From assembly GCA_020912385.1 (NCBI GenBank), contig CP087215.1, positions 434,001 to 498,000 on the forward strand: 64,000 bases of DNA. The letters are read 5' to 3'. Below the pieces are notes generated by a model. That model was given only the letters and a program-made list of their open reading frames with translations. It was not told the DNA's origin and made no database searches. The translations under genes and the position numbers were made by a program. This stretch comes from Neofusicoccum parvum. Lineage: Eukaryota > Ascomycota > Dothideomycetes > Botryosphaeriales > Botryosphaeriaceae. Shown here piece after piece: positions 10,367 through 21,574 of this stretch; the first letter of the stretch is position 1; each line of letters begins with the position of its first letter.

Positions 10367-11826
10367 ATGACAAACGGCACCCGTGTCAACGCCTTCAACC
10401 TCGAGACCTGCGCCCGGCCGAACATCCTGGCCCTGGAGCCGTACCGCTGCGCTCGCGAGTAAGTTGCCGTTCAATTGGCTCGCAACTGCTCCCGCGCGAC
10501 CTGATGGCTGACGAGGCAGTGACTACAAAGATGATGGCACCAACATCCTGCTCGACGCCAACGAGAACGCGTACGGTCCCGGCCTGGCTCTCGAGGGCAA
10601 CGGCAAGCTCAGAAACGGCGTCTATGGCATGGAGGACAACATCGAGGTCGACTTCCTCCACCTGAACAGATACCCCGACCCGTGAGTCCAGAGGAACCAC
10701 CTCACCCCGCCCCACACGCAGGTGCAAGAGGCTGATGAGGCTGATGCTCTGGGACAGACACCAGATCCCGCTCAAGCAGCGCCTCTGCGACCTCCGCAAC
10801 ACGAACGACCACACGGACACCCAGCTGCGCCCCGACAACCTGTTCGTCGGCGTTGGATCAGATGAGGCCATTGACGCGCTGCTGCGCGCATTCTGCGTGC
10901 CCGGCAAGGATAAGATCCTGACCTGCCCCCCTACCTACGGCATGTACAGCGTCTCCGCACAGACCAATGACGTGGGCATCGTGAAAGTGCCCCTCATCGC
11001 CGCGCAAGACTTCGCCCTCGACGCCCCGGCCATCAACGAAGTCCTCGGCGGCCCGGAGGGCGCGAACATCAAGCTGGTCTACATCTGCTCACCTGGAAAC
11101 CCCACCGGCGCGACAGTCTCCAAGGACGCCGTCGAGCAGGTCCTCCAGCACCCCACCTGGAACGGCGTGGTGGTCGTCGACGAGGCCTACATCGACTTCG
11201 CTCCCGATGGCTCCAGCCTGGCGCAGTGGGCGACCGAGTGGCCCAACCTCGTCGTCATGCAGACGCTGTCCAAGGCCTTCGGTCTGGCGGGCATCCGCCT
11301 CGGCGCCGCGTTCACGTCGGCGGCCATCGCGCGGCTCCTCAACAGCCTGAAGGCGCCGTACAACATCTCGAATCCGACGTCGCAGATCGCGCTGCAGGCG
11401 CTAGTGCCGCGGCACCTGGGGGTGATGCGCAGGAACAAGGCGGCCATCCTGGAGCAGCGCGACCGGCTGCTGCAGGAGATGCCGCTGGTGCCGGGCGTCG
11501 GCCGCTTCCTCGGCGGCCGCGACGCGAACTTCCTGCTCGTCGAGTTCCTGAGCGCGCCCAAGGAGGAGGGTGGCAAGCCCGACAACGAGGTCGCGCTGAA
11601 GGTGTACGAGGCGCTCGCCGAGGAGAAGGGCGTCGTCGTGAGGTTCAGGGGCAAGGAGCTGGGCTGCACCGGCTGCCTGCGCGTCACCGTCGGCACTGAG
11701 CTCGAGTGCACTCGGTTCCTGAACAGCCTGCAGCAGGTCCTGGCGAATATCTACGCAAACGGGAAGAAGGCCGGCGCAGCAGAGGAGGAGAAGAAAGAAC
11801 AGGCGGCGAGCAACGTCATTTCATGA
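10367..11826 (+). CDS. HIS5: Histidinol-phosphate aminotransferase
   Basis: Three exons: 10367-10458, 10520-10681, 10758-11826; 440 aa. Introns of 61 and 76 nt have GTAAGT and GTGAGT donors; frame continuity restores LLDANENAYGP and LNRYPDPHQ. PLP fold-type I landmarks: SPGNPTG (~196-202; Asn199), DEAYIDF (Asp226), and TLSKAFGLAGIRLG, whose Lys257 is the Schiff-base lysine. GCLRVTVGT near the end carries the substrate-carboxylate Arg. The enzyme converts imidazole-acetol phosphate plus glutamate to L-histidinol phosphate in histidine synthesis (cytosol). Length is near the yeast enzyme plus a Lys/Glu-rich C-terminal tail (~20 residues). There is no visible linkage to other his genes. A general amino-acid control site was not identified upstream. 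Confidence 0.95.
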
Positions 11827-14800
11827 GAGGCAAAAACTTCGAATGAAATGTACAGAAAAACTTCGCGCGATGAGCACCCTTAATCTGGTCTCGGTGTTTT
11901 GGTGTTCGACATCATAAAGTAAATCATAAGAGGAATAGAGGGTATCCATACAGTATGTCACTTCCGAGAACATGCCAGGCTGTCTTGCGAGTTTGCGTGG
12001 TGCTCAACTTTCCGTGTGAATATGGTAGTGGAGATCACGTTCTGAACTCACGATGACGGTTCAAATTCATACTTACAAAGTCGGTCCGTAAAGTATTGCA
12101 ACCCGCGCATGCCTTAGTGGGCGGCTAAGCATTCGTCCGGATGGACTTGGTTCACTCACTGCAGATTTCCATTTGACGAACGCTTCAACTCCCCGTGTGT
12201 GTATTTGCTGTACTGCTTTCCGAGTCGACCTCGTGAGCTCCTCTGATACTGAACGAGCTTAACGTTGGCTCACGTACAAAACATACACGGTGGCAATCGC
12301 CGCGACTTGGAGTTAGTGTGGCTGGGCGAGCCCGTCTCGTTAGCAGCGCCAGACTGACATCGTCCATGAACAAGCGGTCTGCACGAGATTGGGGCCGTCA
12401 AGCTTTCACCGGAAAGAAAAAGCCTCAGACGGTTCGCTTGCCGTGGCTGCAGCAGAAATTCTTCCTGGCATCGCGCCGCGACCCGTGACGAAGATCAGGA
12501 CCGTTGATGTGATGGGGCTCCACGACGTCGTATAGCACGCGACACGAACAACTGACACGAGCGGGACCCCTCACTCAGGTAGCAGGAAAGCCTGCTGCTA
12601 TGAATGTATACGGATAGCGACCACTCCGGAAGTCCACCAGTCGCGATCGCGCCGGGAGTTTGGCCGAACGGCCGGACGGCTATCGTTGCCTTTCTCTCGC
12701 CGCGTTCCTGCATGAGAGAGAGGCCGCGACGCCGATCTCTTTCCGTCGCGGTTTTTCTTGGTGTGTGTGTCGTTTCCCGTTTGCGCCTTTCCAGGGACCG
12801 AGGCGTGCCGGGGGGCTGGGAAAGAAGCATTGATGTGAGGGACGAGAATAGCAGCATTAATCCGCCCGTGCTATTATCTGCGGGATCGAAGATGCGCGCA
12901 GTCACCATGCATACACGCTCACACACATCGCAGAAGCGGACGAGATGAACTGCGATTCTCCGATGCTTATCGCTGGGGCCGGGTTTTTCCCCACCGCCGC
13001 CCTCTTCGCCCTCGCAATGTGGTCTGCTTTCGCTTCGGGTCTCGCCCCAACCCCGGCCCCTGCTGTAGTGCCGTGGTGAGATTCCCGGGTGACAGCTTTT
13101 GGGGGAGGCTGATGATAGAGACGTGATAAACGTACATGCGGCCTAACCGCAGTCGGTGCGCTACAAGCGAGGCGATTGGGGCCGCAGAGGGGAAGGATGA
13201 GGCGACCGGTAAACAGACGGCGGCGGACCACGCAGTGCGGCTATCTTAGTGTCGACGAGACCGCTCGTACCACGGCATTTGAATGCCGTGGTGACGGAAA
13301 CCCGCGGACCGGGTAGGCGAGCGTTATCTACGACGGCGCGGTGGAAACGGCCAGGAGCGAATCCGAGGGGGGGCCGAGACAGGACAACGGGGGGACCGTG
13401 GGAAACAGGCACGAGAGTCAAGCACGCGGTTGGGCCAAGCGTTTCTGGAGGAGCATGTGATCTGAGGACCCGACTGGCGCCCGTCGGACAGACGCGTTTT
13501 TCCTCTTGCTTTTCAATTCTTCAGTGCGAGGCTGTGCGTGATCTTCCCGCCCGTGTGGTCAGATCCGCAGGCAGTTATTGGTAGCGTGGGATGGTGGGCG
13601 AGAAGGGGCGGGGAGGGGTAATCATGGCCCAGCGTGGGGTTGTCGGATTGGTCAGTCGCGGAGCACGAGAAACGAGGCTGAACCCAAGACCTGGGCTGGG
13701 CACTGGGGCAGATGATAGGAATAGGCAGCGCTGGACGTGTTGGATAGGCAATACTTTTACGTGGTCTGGCACGGCGCCGATTCGTTCAACCCCAGGCGGC
13801 TGTGCCGCGCTGTATCATGGGCTGGCGCTGGGCTCGCTGTATTGGCGTGCTTGTGGCCGGCTCAAAGCAGCTTGAGGCGCTGGACGTGTGGATGCACATG
13901 CTTGCCGGCGCCGTCTCGTCGCCTGACACGGCCCCCGCTGCAGGTGTAGCTGCCTCTTGCTCGGCCGCTATCTGCGCGACGTCGCCGCACCAGCAGCGGC
14001 GGATGCTGATAAGTCGCGGCGCAGCAGGCGCGAGTGATATGAAGGGGCGCTGGCTCATTTCATGCGCTGCAGCCCTCATCAGGACTCTGCCATGCGGGCT
14101 GCTCGGAGATGTCGATGGATGGGTAAGTGATGCGAGGCCGGGATGCGCCTCCCATGTTTTGCAGCAGCAGCCGAAGTAGGTACGGCCGGAGAGCGCAGGC
14201 TGCGGGTTGGCGGAGAGTCAGCACAAACGGCGAGAAAAGGGTCCACCGGGTGGTGGATGATCGTCGGCGTGGGCGCTGTGGGCTGTGGGCTGCGGGCGGC
14301 GGGCGGCGGGCTGTGGGCTGTGGGCTGGCGGCTGCTGGCTGCTCGCTCGTCGCGTGCTGCGGTGGCCAGCGCCAGCACCAGCACCAGCACTGCAGCACTC
14401 CGGCACTCCAGCGCTCCAAGACACCGCCCACGACACAGCGACGCCCGCGCCCGCGCCGATCGGGCGCCGCGCGAAGGATTCACACCCGCGCTGCTGAGCT
14501 CTGCTGCTGCTGCCACAGCCGCTCGGCGCTAAGTGCTGGGCACGCTGCGGCGGCAAACGCCGACCACTGTGCCAGCCCCCGCGGCTGCTGGATCACGGCC
14601 AGGCATGCCGCCCGCAGTCACGGCCGTTGAAAGCGGCGGCGCTGGGGCGCTGGCCGCTGGCGCTGGCGCGCGGAGCAAGAATGCGCGCTTGTCCACGCCT
14701 CCAGAGCGGTTGCCACCAACATTGGCAGTATCCAAGCGAGCTGGCCGTTAATTCGGCGCAGCGCCTTATCTATTCCAAGCCACAGACGGAGCCTCGAGGC

Positions 14801-15244
14801 CCCCAGCCAAAGCGAGTCCCCCCAGCCCAAGCCAGATCCCCAGCTGCCCGCGCCGGTCGGACGAGAGCGCCGCTTTGAGGGCCAGGCATCACACTCCTGC
14901 TGATAGCGTCTTTGTCTATCTACCGCCGTCCCCTCGCACCACGCCAACCTCCGCCTGCTCGCCGCCAGCTGCGAATGCCGCCTTTTCTGGTCGCGCTGCT
15001 CCTCCTCCGCGCTCACGCAGCTGCTGCTCCACGCTGCCTGCCCGCCGCCGAGCATCGTCGCAACCCCAGGTTCCTCGGCTGACGGGGTCCATGCCTGTCC
15101 GCCGCCGCCCGCTGCACCATCCCGCTCCCCGGAGACGAGCTCCACCGCGCACGCGGCCGCCAACGCCAGCAGCTGCCCGCCGCATAGACCGCGCCCTCCG
15201 CCAGCTCACCCCTCTTCGGAGGAGGTGGTGAGCCCTGCCTCGCC
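11827..15244. other. 3.4 kb gene-free region
   Basis: No supported gene. The part to about 13 kb is of mixed composition. From about 13.8 to 15.2 kb the DNA is strongly GC-rich, with slipped G/C-rich simple repeats near 14285-14345 (GGCGGGCGGCGGG and CTGTGGG units). Reading frames of 100-180 codons occur on both strands there, as expected when stops are rare; their translations are Arg/Ala/Pro-rich without domains. It probably includes a long promoter and 5' leader for the 7TM gene that follows. Confidence 0.5.
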
Positions 15245-17129
15245 ATGGTAGAGCTCCTCGTGCCGCGCGCCTTTTACAATGGAGCGCCCCCCGAGCCGCG
15301 GACCCGCATGGAGAACCACCCGACGCTGCTGTTCAGCTGGTGGTGCACCTGCTTCTCGTTTGTCATCATCCTGTTCCGCCTGGCTGGCCGCTTCGTCCGC
15401 ACCGAGCGCTTCTTCCGCGAGGACAAGGTCATGGCTCTGAGCCTGGTGCCGCTGTTCGTGCGCATGGGCTTTGTGCATGTCATCCTGCTCTACGGCACCA
15501 ACAACGTCGACACCACGAACATCACCGACCCACACCACATCTGGATGCGCGAGGTCGGCTCGAAGCTTGTGTTGTGCTCACGCATCTCCTACGCTGCATT
15601 GTAAGCAACGTCTCTGTCGTCGCCATTGGCCATCGGGTGTGCAGATGCTAATTAGGCTCCTCGCGTATTGCAGTATCTGGACTGCTAAGCTCGGCGTCTG
15701 CGAGTTTCTGGCCAGGATGATCGAGACCTTCTGGAGGCGCGAGTACGAGCTCACGCTGCGGTTCATCCGCTACTTTCTTTTTGCAACCTTTTTCGCCATC
15801 ATCATCGCAACTCTTGGCGAATGCCAGCCCTTCAATCACTACTGGCAGGTCATCCCAGACCCAGGGCCAAAGTGCAGAACAGGCTACGCGCAGCTCATCA
15901 CGATGGGTGTTTGCGATGTCATCTCGGACATTCTCCTGGTTTGCTTCCCGATCCCAATGGTCCTCAAGTCGGCAATCCCGTTGAAGAGAAAGGTCCGCCT
16001 GGTTCTCTTGTTCTCCATGTCCGTCGGGCTCATCATCATCACGACGGTGCGCGTGCCGGAAGTCATCAAACACCAAGGTCGTCAGCAGTATCGGACCGTT
16101 TTTGCCTCCGGGGAAATCCTCGGCGCAGCAGCTGTGTCGAACGCAATAGTTCTCGGGTCATTCCTTCGGGACCGCGGGGTGAAAAAGTCGAAGAGGTACA
16201 AGTTCGGCTCGGTCTCAGACAGCATTGATCGGGCATCCCAAAGGAGACCAACTCTCACCACCCAGCAGTGGGGCAGCGACGAAGACCTCATCCGCGAAGT
16301 GGGCTGGCGATTACCACGCGATCTAGAAGCGCAAGGCTTGAAACCGCGGCCAGCACCGGTTGCTCTTCCGGCTTCGCCCTCACCTCATGGGCGGAAACCT
16401 TCGTTTGTTGGGGTTGGGAAGGGTTGGCACTTCCCGGACGCCACCAGCAGCATCCGGGACAGCGAAGAATCGGACCCGAAGTACGCTGTTGTGGATGAGC
16501 CGCCCAGTCCCAAGGAATTGCGGGTCCCTCCCAGGCAGCAAAGAGCATCACGAGTATCGTTTTTCGACGTCGGCGGACTCTTAGATCCGAGTTCGCCATC
16601 AACACCAAGCTCACTGCTGCCCTCTCCCACCAGCACGACGGTTGCGCAGGATTTCGCCACGACGCCTAGACGCGGTTCGAGGGCACTCCTTCAGGATCTG
16701 GGCGGGTTAAGGGTCCCCCGGCGATCGTCACAGCATCCCTCAGTGGCAGAGGGAGAGTGTTACGAACTTACCCCGCGCAACGCCGAGAACCGCGCCAGTG
16801 GCTCAACCCTGAATCCCCCGAGTTGCACTTTCGGGCCGCAGCTGGGTCGCTACGAAACGCGTCAGTCACTCCAGGACGTCGGTGGACTGTTGGGCAGCGG
16901 AGTCAGCCAGGCATCCGGGCAGACACGGCCAGACTCGGACGACGCCTCGCAGATCTCGCCGACGTCGTCGCCAGTCCCGCGCGCACGCGAACCGTCTCCA
17001 ACAAGCCCGACTCAGCCAGCGTTACCGCCGACGGGCGTGCAAGGGCCCTTGAACCCTCGCCGAGAAAACCGCATCTCGTTGCAGGGTGCCGGCAATCTCC
17101 TGAGCGAGGAAAGAGAGGAAGACTCCTAA
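15245..17129 (+). CDS. Fungal rhodopsin-like 7TM membrane protein (PTH11-like class) with repeated tail motif
   Basis: Two exons, 15245-15600 and 15674-17129, joined at a Phe codon by a 73-nt GTAAGC..GCAG intron; 603 aa. Seven hydrophobic helices lie at about 26-48, 61-83, 106-135, 147-169, 190-218, 226-248 and 261-284. The loop 'GECQPFNHYWQVIPDPGPKCRTG' (~167-189) and helix 5 'CDVISDILLVCFPIPMV' are hallmarks of the fungal rhodopsin-like family (Fung_rhodopsin/DUF3176-type membrane proteins), which groups with PTH11-like receptors but lacks retinal-binding Lys evidence here. The 320-residue C-terminal tail is hydrophilic, Ser/Pro-rich and predicted cytoplasmic. It carries four copies of a 14-residue motif of the form (S/T/N)R-x-SLQDVGGLL at 410, 453, 513 and 583. 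Ligand and partner are unknown. Confidence 0.88.
16545..17105 (+). repeat. Four-copy degenerate 14-residue coding repeat in the 7TM protein tail
   Basis: Copies at residues 410-423 (ASRVSFFDVGGLLD), 453-466 (GSRALLQDLGGLRV), 513-526 (ETRQSLQDVGGLLG) and 583-596 (ENRISLQGAGNLLS). Spacings are 43, 60 and 70 residues with unrelated Ser/Pro-rich linkers between, so only the motif is conserved. This looks like a repeated short linear interaction motif rather than a recent tandem duplication. Confidence 0.8.
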
Positions 17130-18742
17130 GCTAAGGGATCCCGTCGATGGACACCCTATCTGACTACATTATACCCCAATTTTTCTGTTGATTTATTCCC
17201 CATTTGCTATTTTGCGCACGATATCCCCCGTTCAGATCAGATGATTCCTGTATGATATATTTTCAAGGCGGCAAATAACGACATGTACGCGGCTATGAGA
17301 GAGGGAGGCAACCTCGCAGGGTTCGCCATCGGGAAGGAGTTATTGGCGTCTTTTTTTCTTTGCTTTTGCCAGTGGCATCCATCTCCCGACCTGATATTGA
17401 GGGCCTACATGGATCCGGAACGACGTTGCTATGCAGGCGGAGCAGACTTGATGGCTAGAAGGGGCCGAGACGCGTCAGTCGTCGGACCCTAGTGTCTTAC
17501 TACTAGTGTTGGAAGAAGAATCAGAGATAAGAGCGAAAAAGGCCTTCTATCGAGGCCATCTGCAATAACAAAAAGATGCATCGGAAGGATTGGTGTGGGT
17601 TCTCCTGCAGCTCTAGAACGGCAGCAAGTATTCTCGAAGGTTTCGGGGTGCGGCGAACGACCAAACAGCGGCCTCGCAGGCGATTCCGAGGGCTTGGTCG
17701 CGCGTGTCAATGCAGGTTGACCACGTTGTTAGCTCCGCATGCGCACGGCGCATGTAGGGCAGGAATGTCCCGGAAGCATACATATGCAGCAGCGGCGGCT
17801 CGGGCCCAGGCGCGGAGGGGGGAGGGGTGCGAAGCCATTGGCCGAGGCGACGATGCCGAAGGGGTGTCTTTTGGCATTCTTTGGGGAGCTGCCTTTGTAG
17901 GAAGAAATGCTCCGATTGCTCAATCCCGAGGCTGAGACCGCTACAGCACAGCGTCGAGCAAGCAGCAGGCAAGCCAGCCAGCCATTGAGCGTGCGGCCGG
18001 AGGGACCGGGCAGGGGGGAAAAGTGGTTAGAGCAGGCCTCGGCGGGTTTGTTGAGCAGCTTCCTGTTTGGGCGACGGGGCGAAGGTGCGAGGGCGCGCGA
18101 TGATGGCGACTCTCGTGATTTTGTTCTTCCTGTCATGGACGCACCCCGGATCCCGCGTGCGAGCGTGCGGGTTGTGGCTGGCTGGGTGGTGCCAGTCTGC
18201 CCGCCGTGCCATTGCTCTCGGCTGGTGCTGGAGCTGGTGCTGGAGCGGGTGCGGTGTGCTGCTTCTGCTGCTGCTTCCCGCTCCGCCGGGCGGTCAGCGC
18301 GCATCGGCCGCGGCGGCAGCGGCAGCGGCAGTGCAGACGGGTGCAAATGCCTAGCGTCGGCTGCTGGCAAGCTGCAACAGCTGGGACGCCCTCTCCCGCG
18401 CCGGGCCTGGCCTGGCTCCCGCCTCGTCTCGTCTCGTCTCGTCTCGTCTCGTCTCGTCTCGCTCGCGGGCGATGGACGCAGGGATCGGCCGGTGGCCATA
18501 GCTCCCTGCATGACATAACGCAGAGCGTCGTCGTCGTCGCGCGCCAGACGCGTTTCCCACGTCACATGCCGTCGCGACCGCACACCGCCGCCGCTGCCCT
18601 TCCTTCTGGAACCCGACCCCGGACCCGGCCTGCTCTCCTCCTCCTCGTCCTCGCAATCTATCTCACACGGCCGCGCAGCAGGATTGGGGAGCGCCCGATC
18701 GATCTGCACGCCCTGGCGGGGAGCCAGAGCCGATCAGCGGAG
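17130..18742. other. Intergenic region with long GC-rich leader
   Basis: About 1.6 kb between two plus-strand genes. The first part is the terminator region of the 7TM gene (AT-richer, 17150-17280). From about 17.7 kb the DNA becomes GC-rich and repetitive and is probably the promoter/5' leader of the JmjC gene. Minus-strand open frames across 17729-18709 translate to Arg/Ser-rich low-complexity sequence and are not supported. It contains the pentanucleotide repeat listed separately. Confidence 0.45.
18426..18460. repeat. Pentanucleotide microsatellite (GTCTC)7
   Basis: Seven perfect GTCTC units, 35 bp, upstream of the JmjC start. Because 5 is not a multiple of 3, copy changes would shift any frame through it, which argues the region is untranslated and supports a downstream start codon for the JmjC protein. 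Confidence 0.9.
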
Positions 18743-18933
18743 ATGGCGCCAGGAACGCCGCCATCACCGCCGCCGCCGACAGCACGCAGGCCGATGCGCC
18801 TGCCGCCGCCGACGACCACCACGACGACCAACCCAGCAGACGGCCGACCGACCGACGCTACTGCTCCAGCCGAGCTCCTCCTCGACAACGAAGACAGAGC
18901 CGCCGCCGTCGCCGCCGCCCTCGACGCCATGCA

Positions 18934-18971
<38 letters not shown>

Positions 18972-20665
18972 GCCTCGCGCCGGAGCAGCCCTCCTCCAAC
19001 CACCCCAGCCCCGTCCCCGTCCCCGTCCCCGCCGCCGCTCCTCCTCCTCCCGCCAATCCCACCCCGCCTCCGCCCTTACCGTCGTCCCCGCTCTCGCGCG
19101 CCCACGCCGCCGCCCTGCTGCGCGCCTGCCTGTCCGCCCCGCTGCCGGCGGACGACGCGGTGCGCGCGTGCGAGCCGGACGTGCTGGCGCTGCTGCCGGG
19201 GCGGCCGGCGGAGGCGATGCGCGTGGCGCACGCGCGGCTGCACGTGTTCCCGTTCAAGGACGTGGGGCGGTGCTGGATGCGGGCGTGGGTGGAGGGGAGC
19301 CTGTGGCGGGCGGTGGAGGTGCTGGAGGAAGGCGGCGGCGACTGGGTGGCGGAGGTGGTGAGGGTGGTGGACATGGCGTTGATTTTGGCGGGCGGCGTGG
19401 GGAGGGAGGGGGTTTGCGAGTGGGTGTTTGGGGCGGTGGAGAGGGTGGTGGAGGGGGAGCGGGAGCGGCTGGTGAAGAGGCGGAGGGTGTCCCCGGGAGG
19501 TGGTGGAGCGGATGGATCTGGGTGGGATGTCCCAGACTGCTTTCCGGGCTCTGCTGTCCCCGCTCCTCCCCTCCGCCACCCGATACCGAGGCATGAGAAT
19601 CCCAGTCTTGAGGCTTTTCAGGCCCATCTTGATGCTGCGGCGGTTGCTCGAAATTCTAAGCGTAAAGACCTACCCGGAGATTTGCCTGCTCCGATCATCA
19701 TCACTCGCGCGCTGGATCACTGGCCTGCGATATCTGACCCGTCGAGAAGATGGAGTAATCCGCACTACCTCATGCGTAAGACTCTCGGTGGACGACGTCT
19801 CGTTCCCGTTGAGATTGGTAGAAGCTACACAGACGATGGCTGGGGACAGGGCATCATCACTTTCAGGCAATTCATGCGGAAGTACATGTTCCATGACAGC
19901 AATGACCATACCAATCAGGAAGATGATATCGAAGCATCTCACACTCAGGACCACCATCAGAACGAGTCCACAGGCACACGCAGCCCCAACACCGATGATG
20001 AGCAAGACAACGACGACGACACGTCCACAGCGCCCCAAACCGGCTACCTCGCCCAGCACGACCTCTTCGCCCAAATCCCCTCCCTCCGCGCCGACATTGC
20101 CATCCCCGACCACTGCTACTGCACCCCCGTTCCCTCGCCCTCGCCCTCCACCAAAAACGCAACCCCGCCCCTCCCTCCCGGCCACCCTTCCTTCCCACTC
20201 CTGAACGCCTGGTTCGGCCCGGCCGACACCATCTCGCCGCTGCACACGGACCCCTACCACAACATCCTCGCGCAAGTGGTCGGCTCCAAGTACGTGCGCC
20301 TGTACCCGCCGGGCGCGCGGGACGGGCTGTACCCGCGCGGCGTGGGCGCCGACGGCGTGGACATGGGCAACACGAGCGAGGTGGACGTGGGCGAGGCGAT
20401 GGCCGTGCTGGAGGGGTGGGAGTGGGGCGCGCCGGCGCCGTCCGAGGAGGAGGAGCTGGTCTCCAGGGAGGAGGCGTGGGCCCGGGCCGAGGACTTGGAG
20501 ATGCGGAAGTTCGACTTCGTGGAGAGGTTCCCGCGCTTCGCGGACGTGAGGGGGTGCGCGGAGGCGGTGCTGCGGCCGGGTGAGTGCCTGTACGTGCCGA
20601 AGGGGTGGTGGCACTACGTGCGCAGCCTGTCGCCGAGCTTTTCGGTTTCGTTTTGGTGGGATTGA
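18743..20665 (+). CDS. JmjC (cupin-8) dioxygenase, KDM8/JMJD5-like
   Basis: Single exon; 640 aa from the ATG opening MAPGTPPSP. The frame stays open further upstream (to about 18206) but that part spans a pentanucleotide microsatellite and is low-complexity, so I prefer this start. Residues ~60-250 form a helical region after a 12-Ala run. The JmjC half resembles JMJD5: LVPVEIGRSYTDDGWGQ, GYLAQHDLFAQIP, NAWFGPADTISPLHTDPYHNILAQ, and KGWWHYVRSLSPSFSVSFWW. Predicted Fe(II) ligands are His501, Asp503 and His624; the 2-oxoglutarate site is probably the Lys in 'GSKYVRLYPP'. An acidic/His-rich insert (~390-440) and a Pro-rich insert are lineage-specific loops. JMJD5-type enzymes are arginyl C3-hydroxylases or proposed histone-tail-directed enzymes acting in nucleus and cytosol; which substrate applies is unknown. 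Confidence 0.88.
18935..18970 (+). repeat. (GCC)12 trinucleotide run encoding poly-alanine
   Basis: A 36-bp pure GCC repeat in frame within the JmjC gene, coding 12 consecutive alanines just after DAMH. Likely polymorphic in length between strains. Confidence 0.9.
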
Positions 20666-20899
20666 GTGGGGGAGGGGTCTGAGGTCGGAGTCTTGACGTG
20701 TTGCGCGTGCGCGGTGAGGAAGTGGCTCCGTCCACGGTCGGGTTGCAGGGTGTGAATGGGAGCACGCTGGGGCTAAGGAGCCCGCCTGTGTATAGAGAGT
20801 GGCGATAGTCACGAGAATGCAGTGACTTATGTTTATCTTAGTACGAAGATACAATATTTCAGAGTTGCAGGTGGAGGTGCTGAACAGGATCTTGAAAAT
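20666..20899. other. Boundary between JmjC gene and decayed NLR locus
   Basis: The 3' flank of the JmjC gene. Base composition drops from strongly GC-rich to more balanced at about 20,790, marking the edge of the accessory island that runs to about 25.1 kb. No gene seen. Confidence 0.4.
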
Positions 20900-21537
20900 T
20901 TCCAGTCTCAAATTCCAAGGATATTTGCACAGCAGTGAGCATCCACAAATGTCTTCCTGGTATCCCACGCCCCTACACCTTCCATCTTTCGCCAGCGCGG
21001 CAACACCGTCTTCCAAGCCTTTCTCGCTAGCCATGTGAAGAAGGGTTTTCTCGCCATAGTCTCGAATCCCAGGCTGGATCAATGGTGATCAAGAAGATGC
21101 TTGATTAATTTGCGCTTTGCTTGTTGATGTTCGCAGGCGCGTTTCCGGGAAGCGGTAGCAGCATCCGTATGATTCTCGGTGCATGCAATCCTGTGCCTCG
21201 CGGTCCGTCGTTGTGTTCCAGAAGCGGTCTTAGCGCACCGACGACGCCGTTCTCAGCAAGCAAATGTAGCAATTTCGAAGTTGTTTTGTGGCACTCTCTG
21301 GTGTGATATCCGAGCTTGATTCTGTCCAGGTGTTGCACCCGCTCCAGGTCTCGGGGCCAGTTGAACAATTCCAGCAGGTCAAATTGATCAGCTCCGCTGC
21401 CCTCTGCCAGTTCTCTGTGAATGTCGACGTTTACTGCTGCATAATCGAATAGCGGAAAGTCGGAAATGTTAGGTAGTGTAGGGTCCCCTTCATCAAGATA
21501 CCATAGCTCTGCCATGAACAAATAGCGGAGGCACGAT

Positions 21538-21574
21538 CACATCACTTTCTCTCAACTTGAGAGAAAGTGATGTG
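21538..21574. repeat. 37-bp perfect hairpin (18-bp arms, 1-nt loop)
   Basis: Left arm CACATCACTTTCTCTCAA (21538-21555), central C at 21556, right arm its exact reverse complement (21557-21574). It lies inside the NLR pseudogene between the 'RAHHFLS' and 'CLRYLF' codon stretches and introduces a stop and a frame change. It probably arose as a templated inverted insertion during replication. It is too short and too perfect to be a normal protein-coding feature, and lies on no RNA gene that I can see. Confidence 0.9.

Noticed and set aside
12604..12948. Opposed 114- and 143-codon frames
   Set aside because: Both strands open at the same place, no domain or expression signal.
17729..18709. Minus-strand frame of 326 codons upstream of the JmjC gene
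   Set aside because: Crosses the (GTCTC)7 repeat and translates to repeated Arg/Asp/Glu-Thr units; composition-driven.
19670..21082. Minus-strand 470-codon frame overlapping the JmjC coding region
   Set aside because: Only its first ~60 codons (above 20,900) resemble the NLR ankyrin part; the rest is antisense to a well-supported gene.
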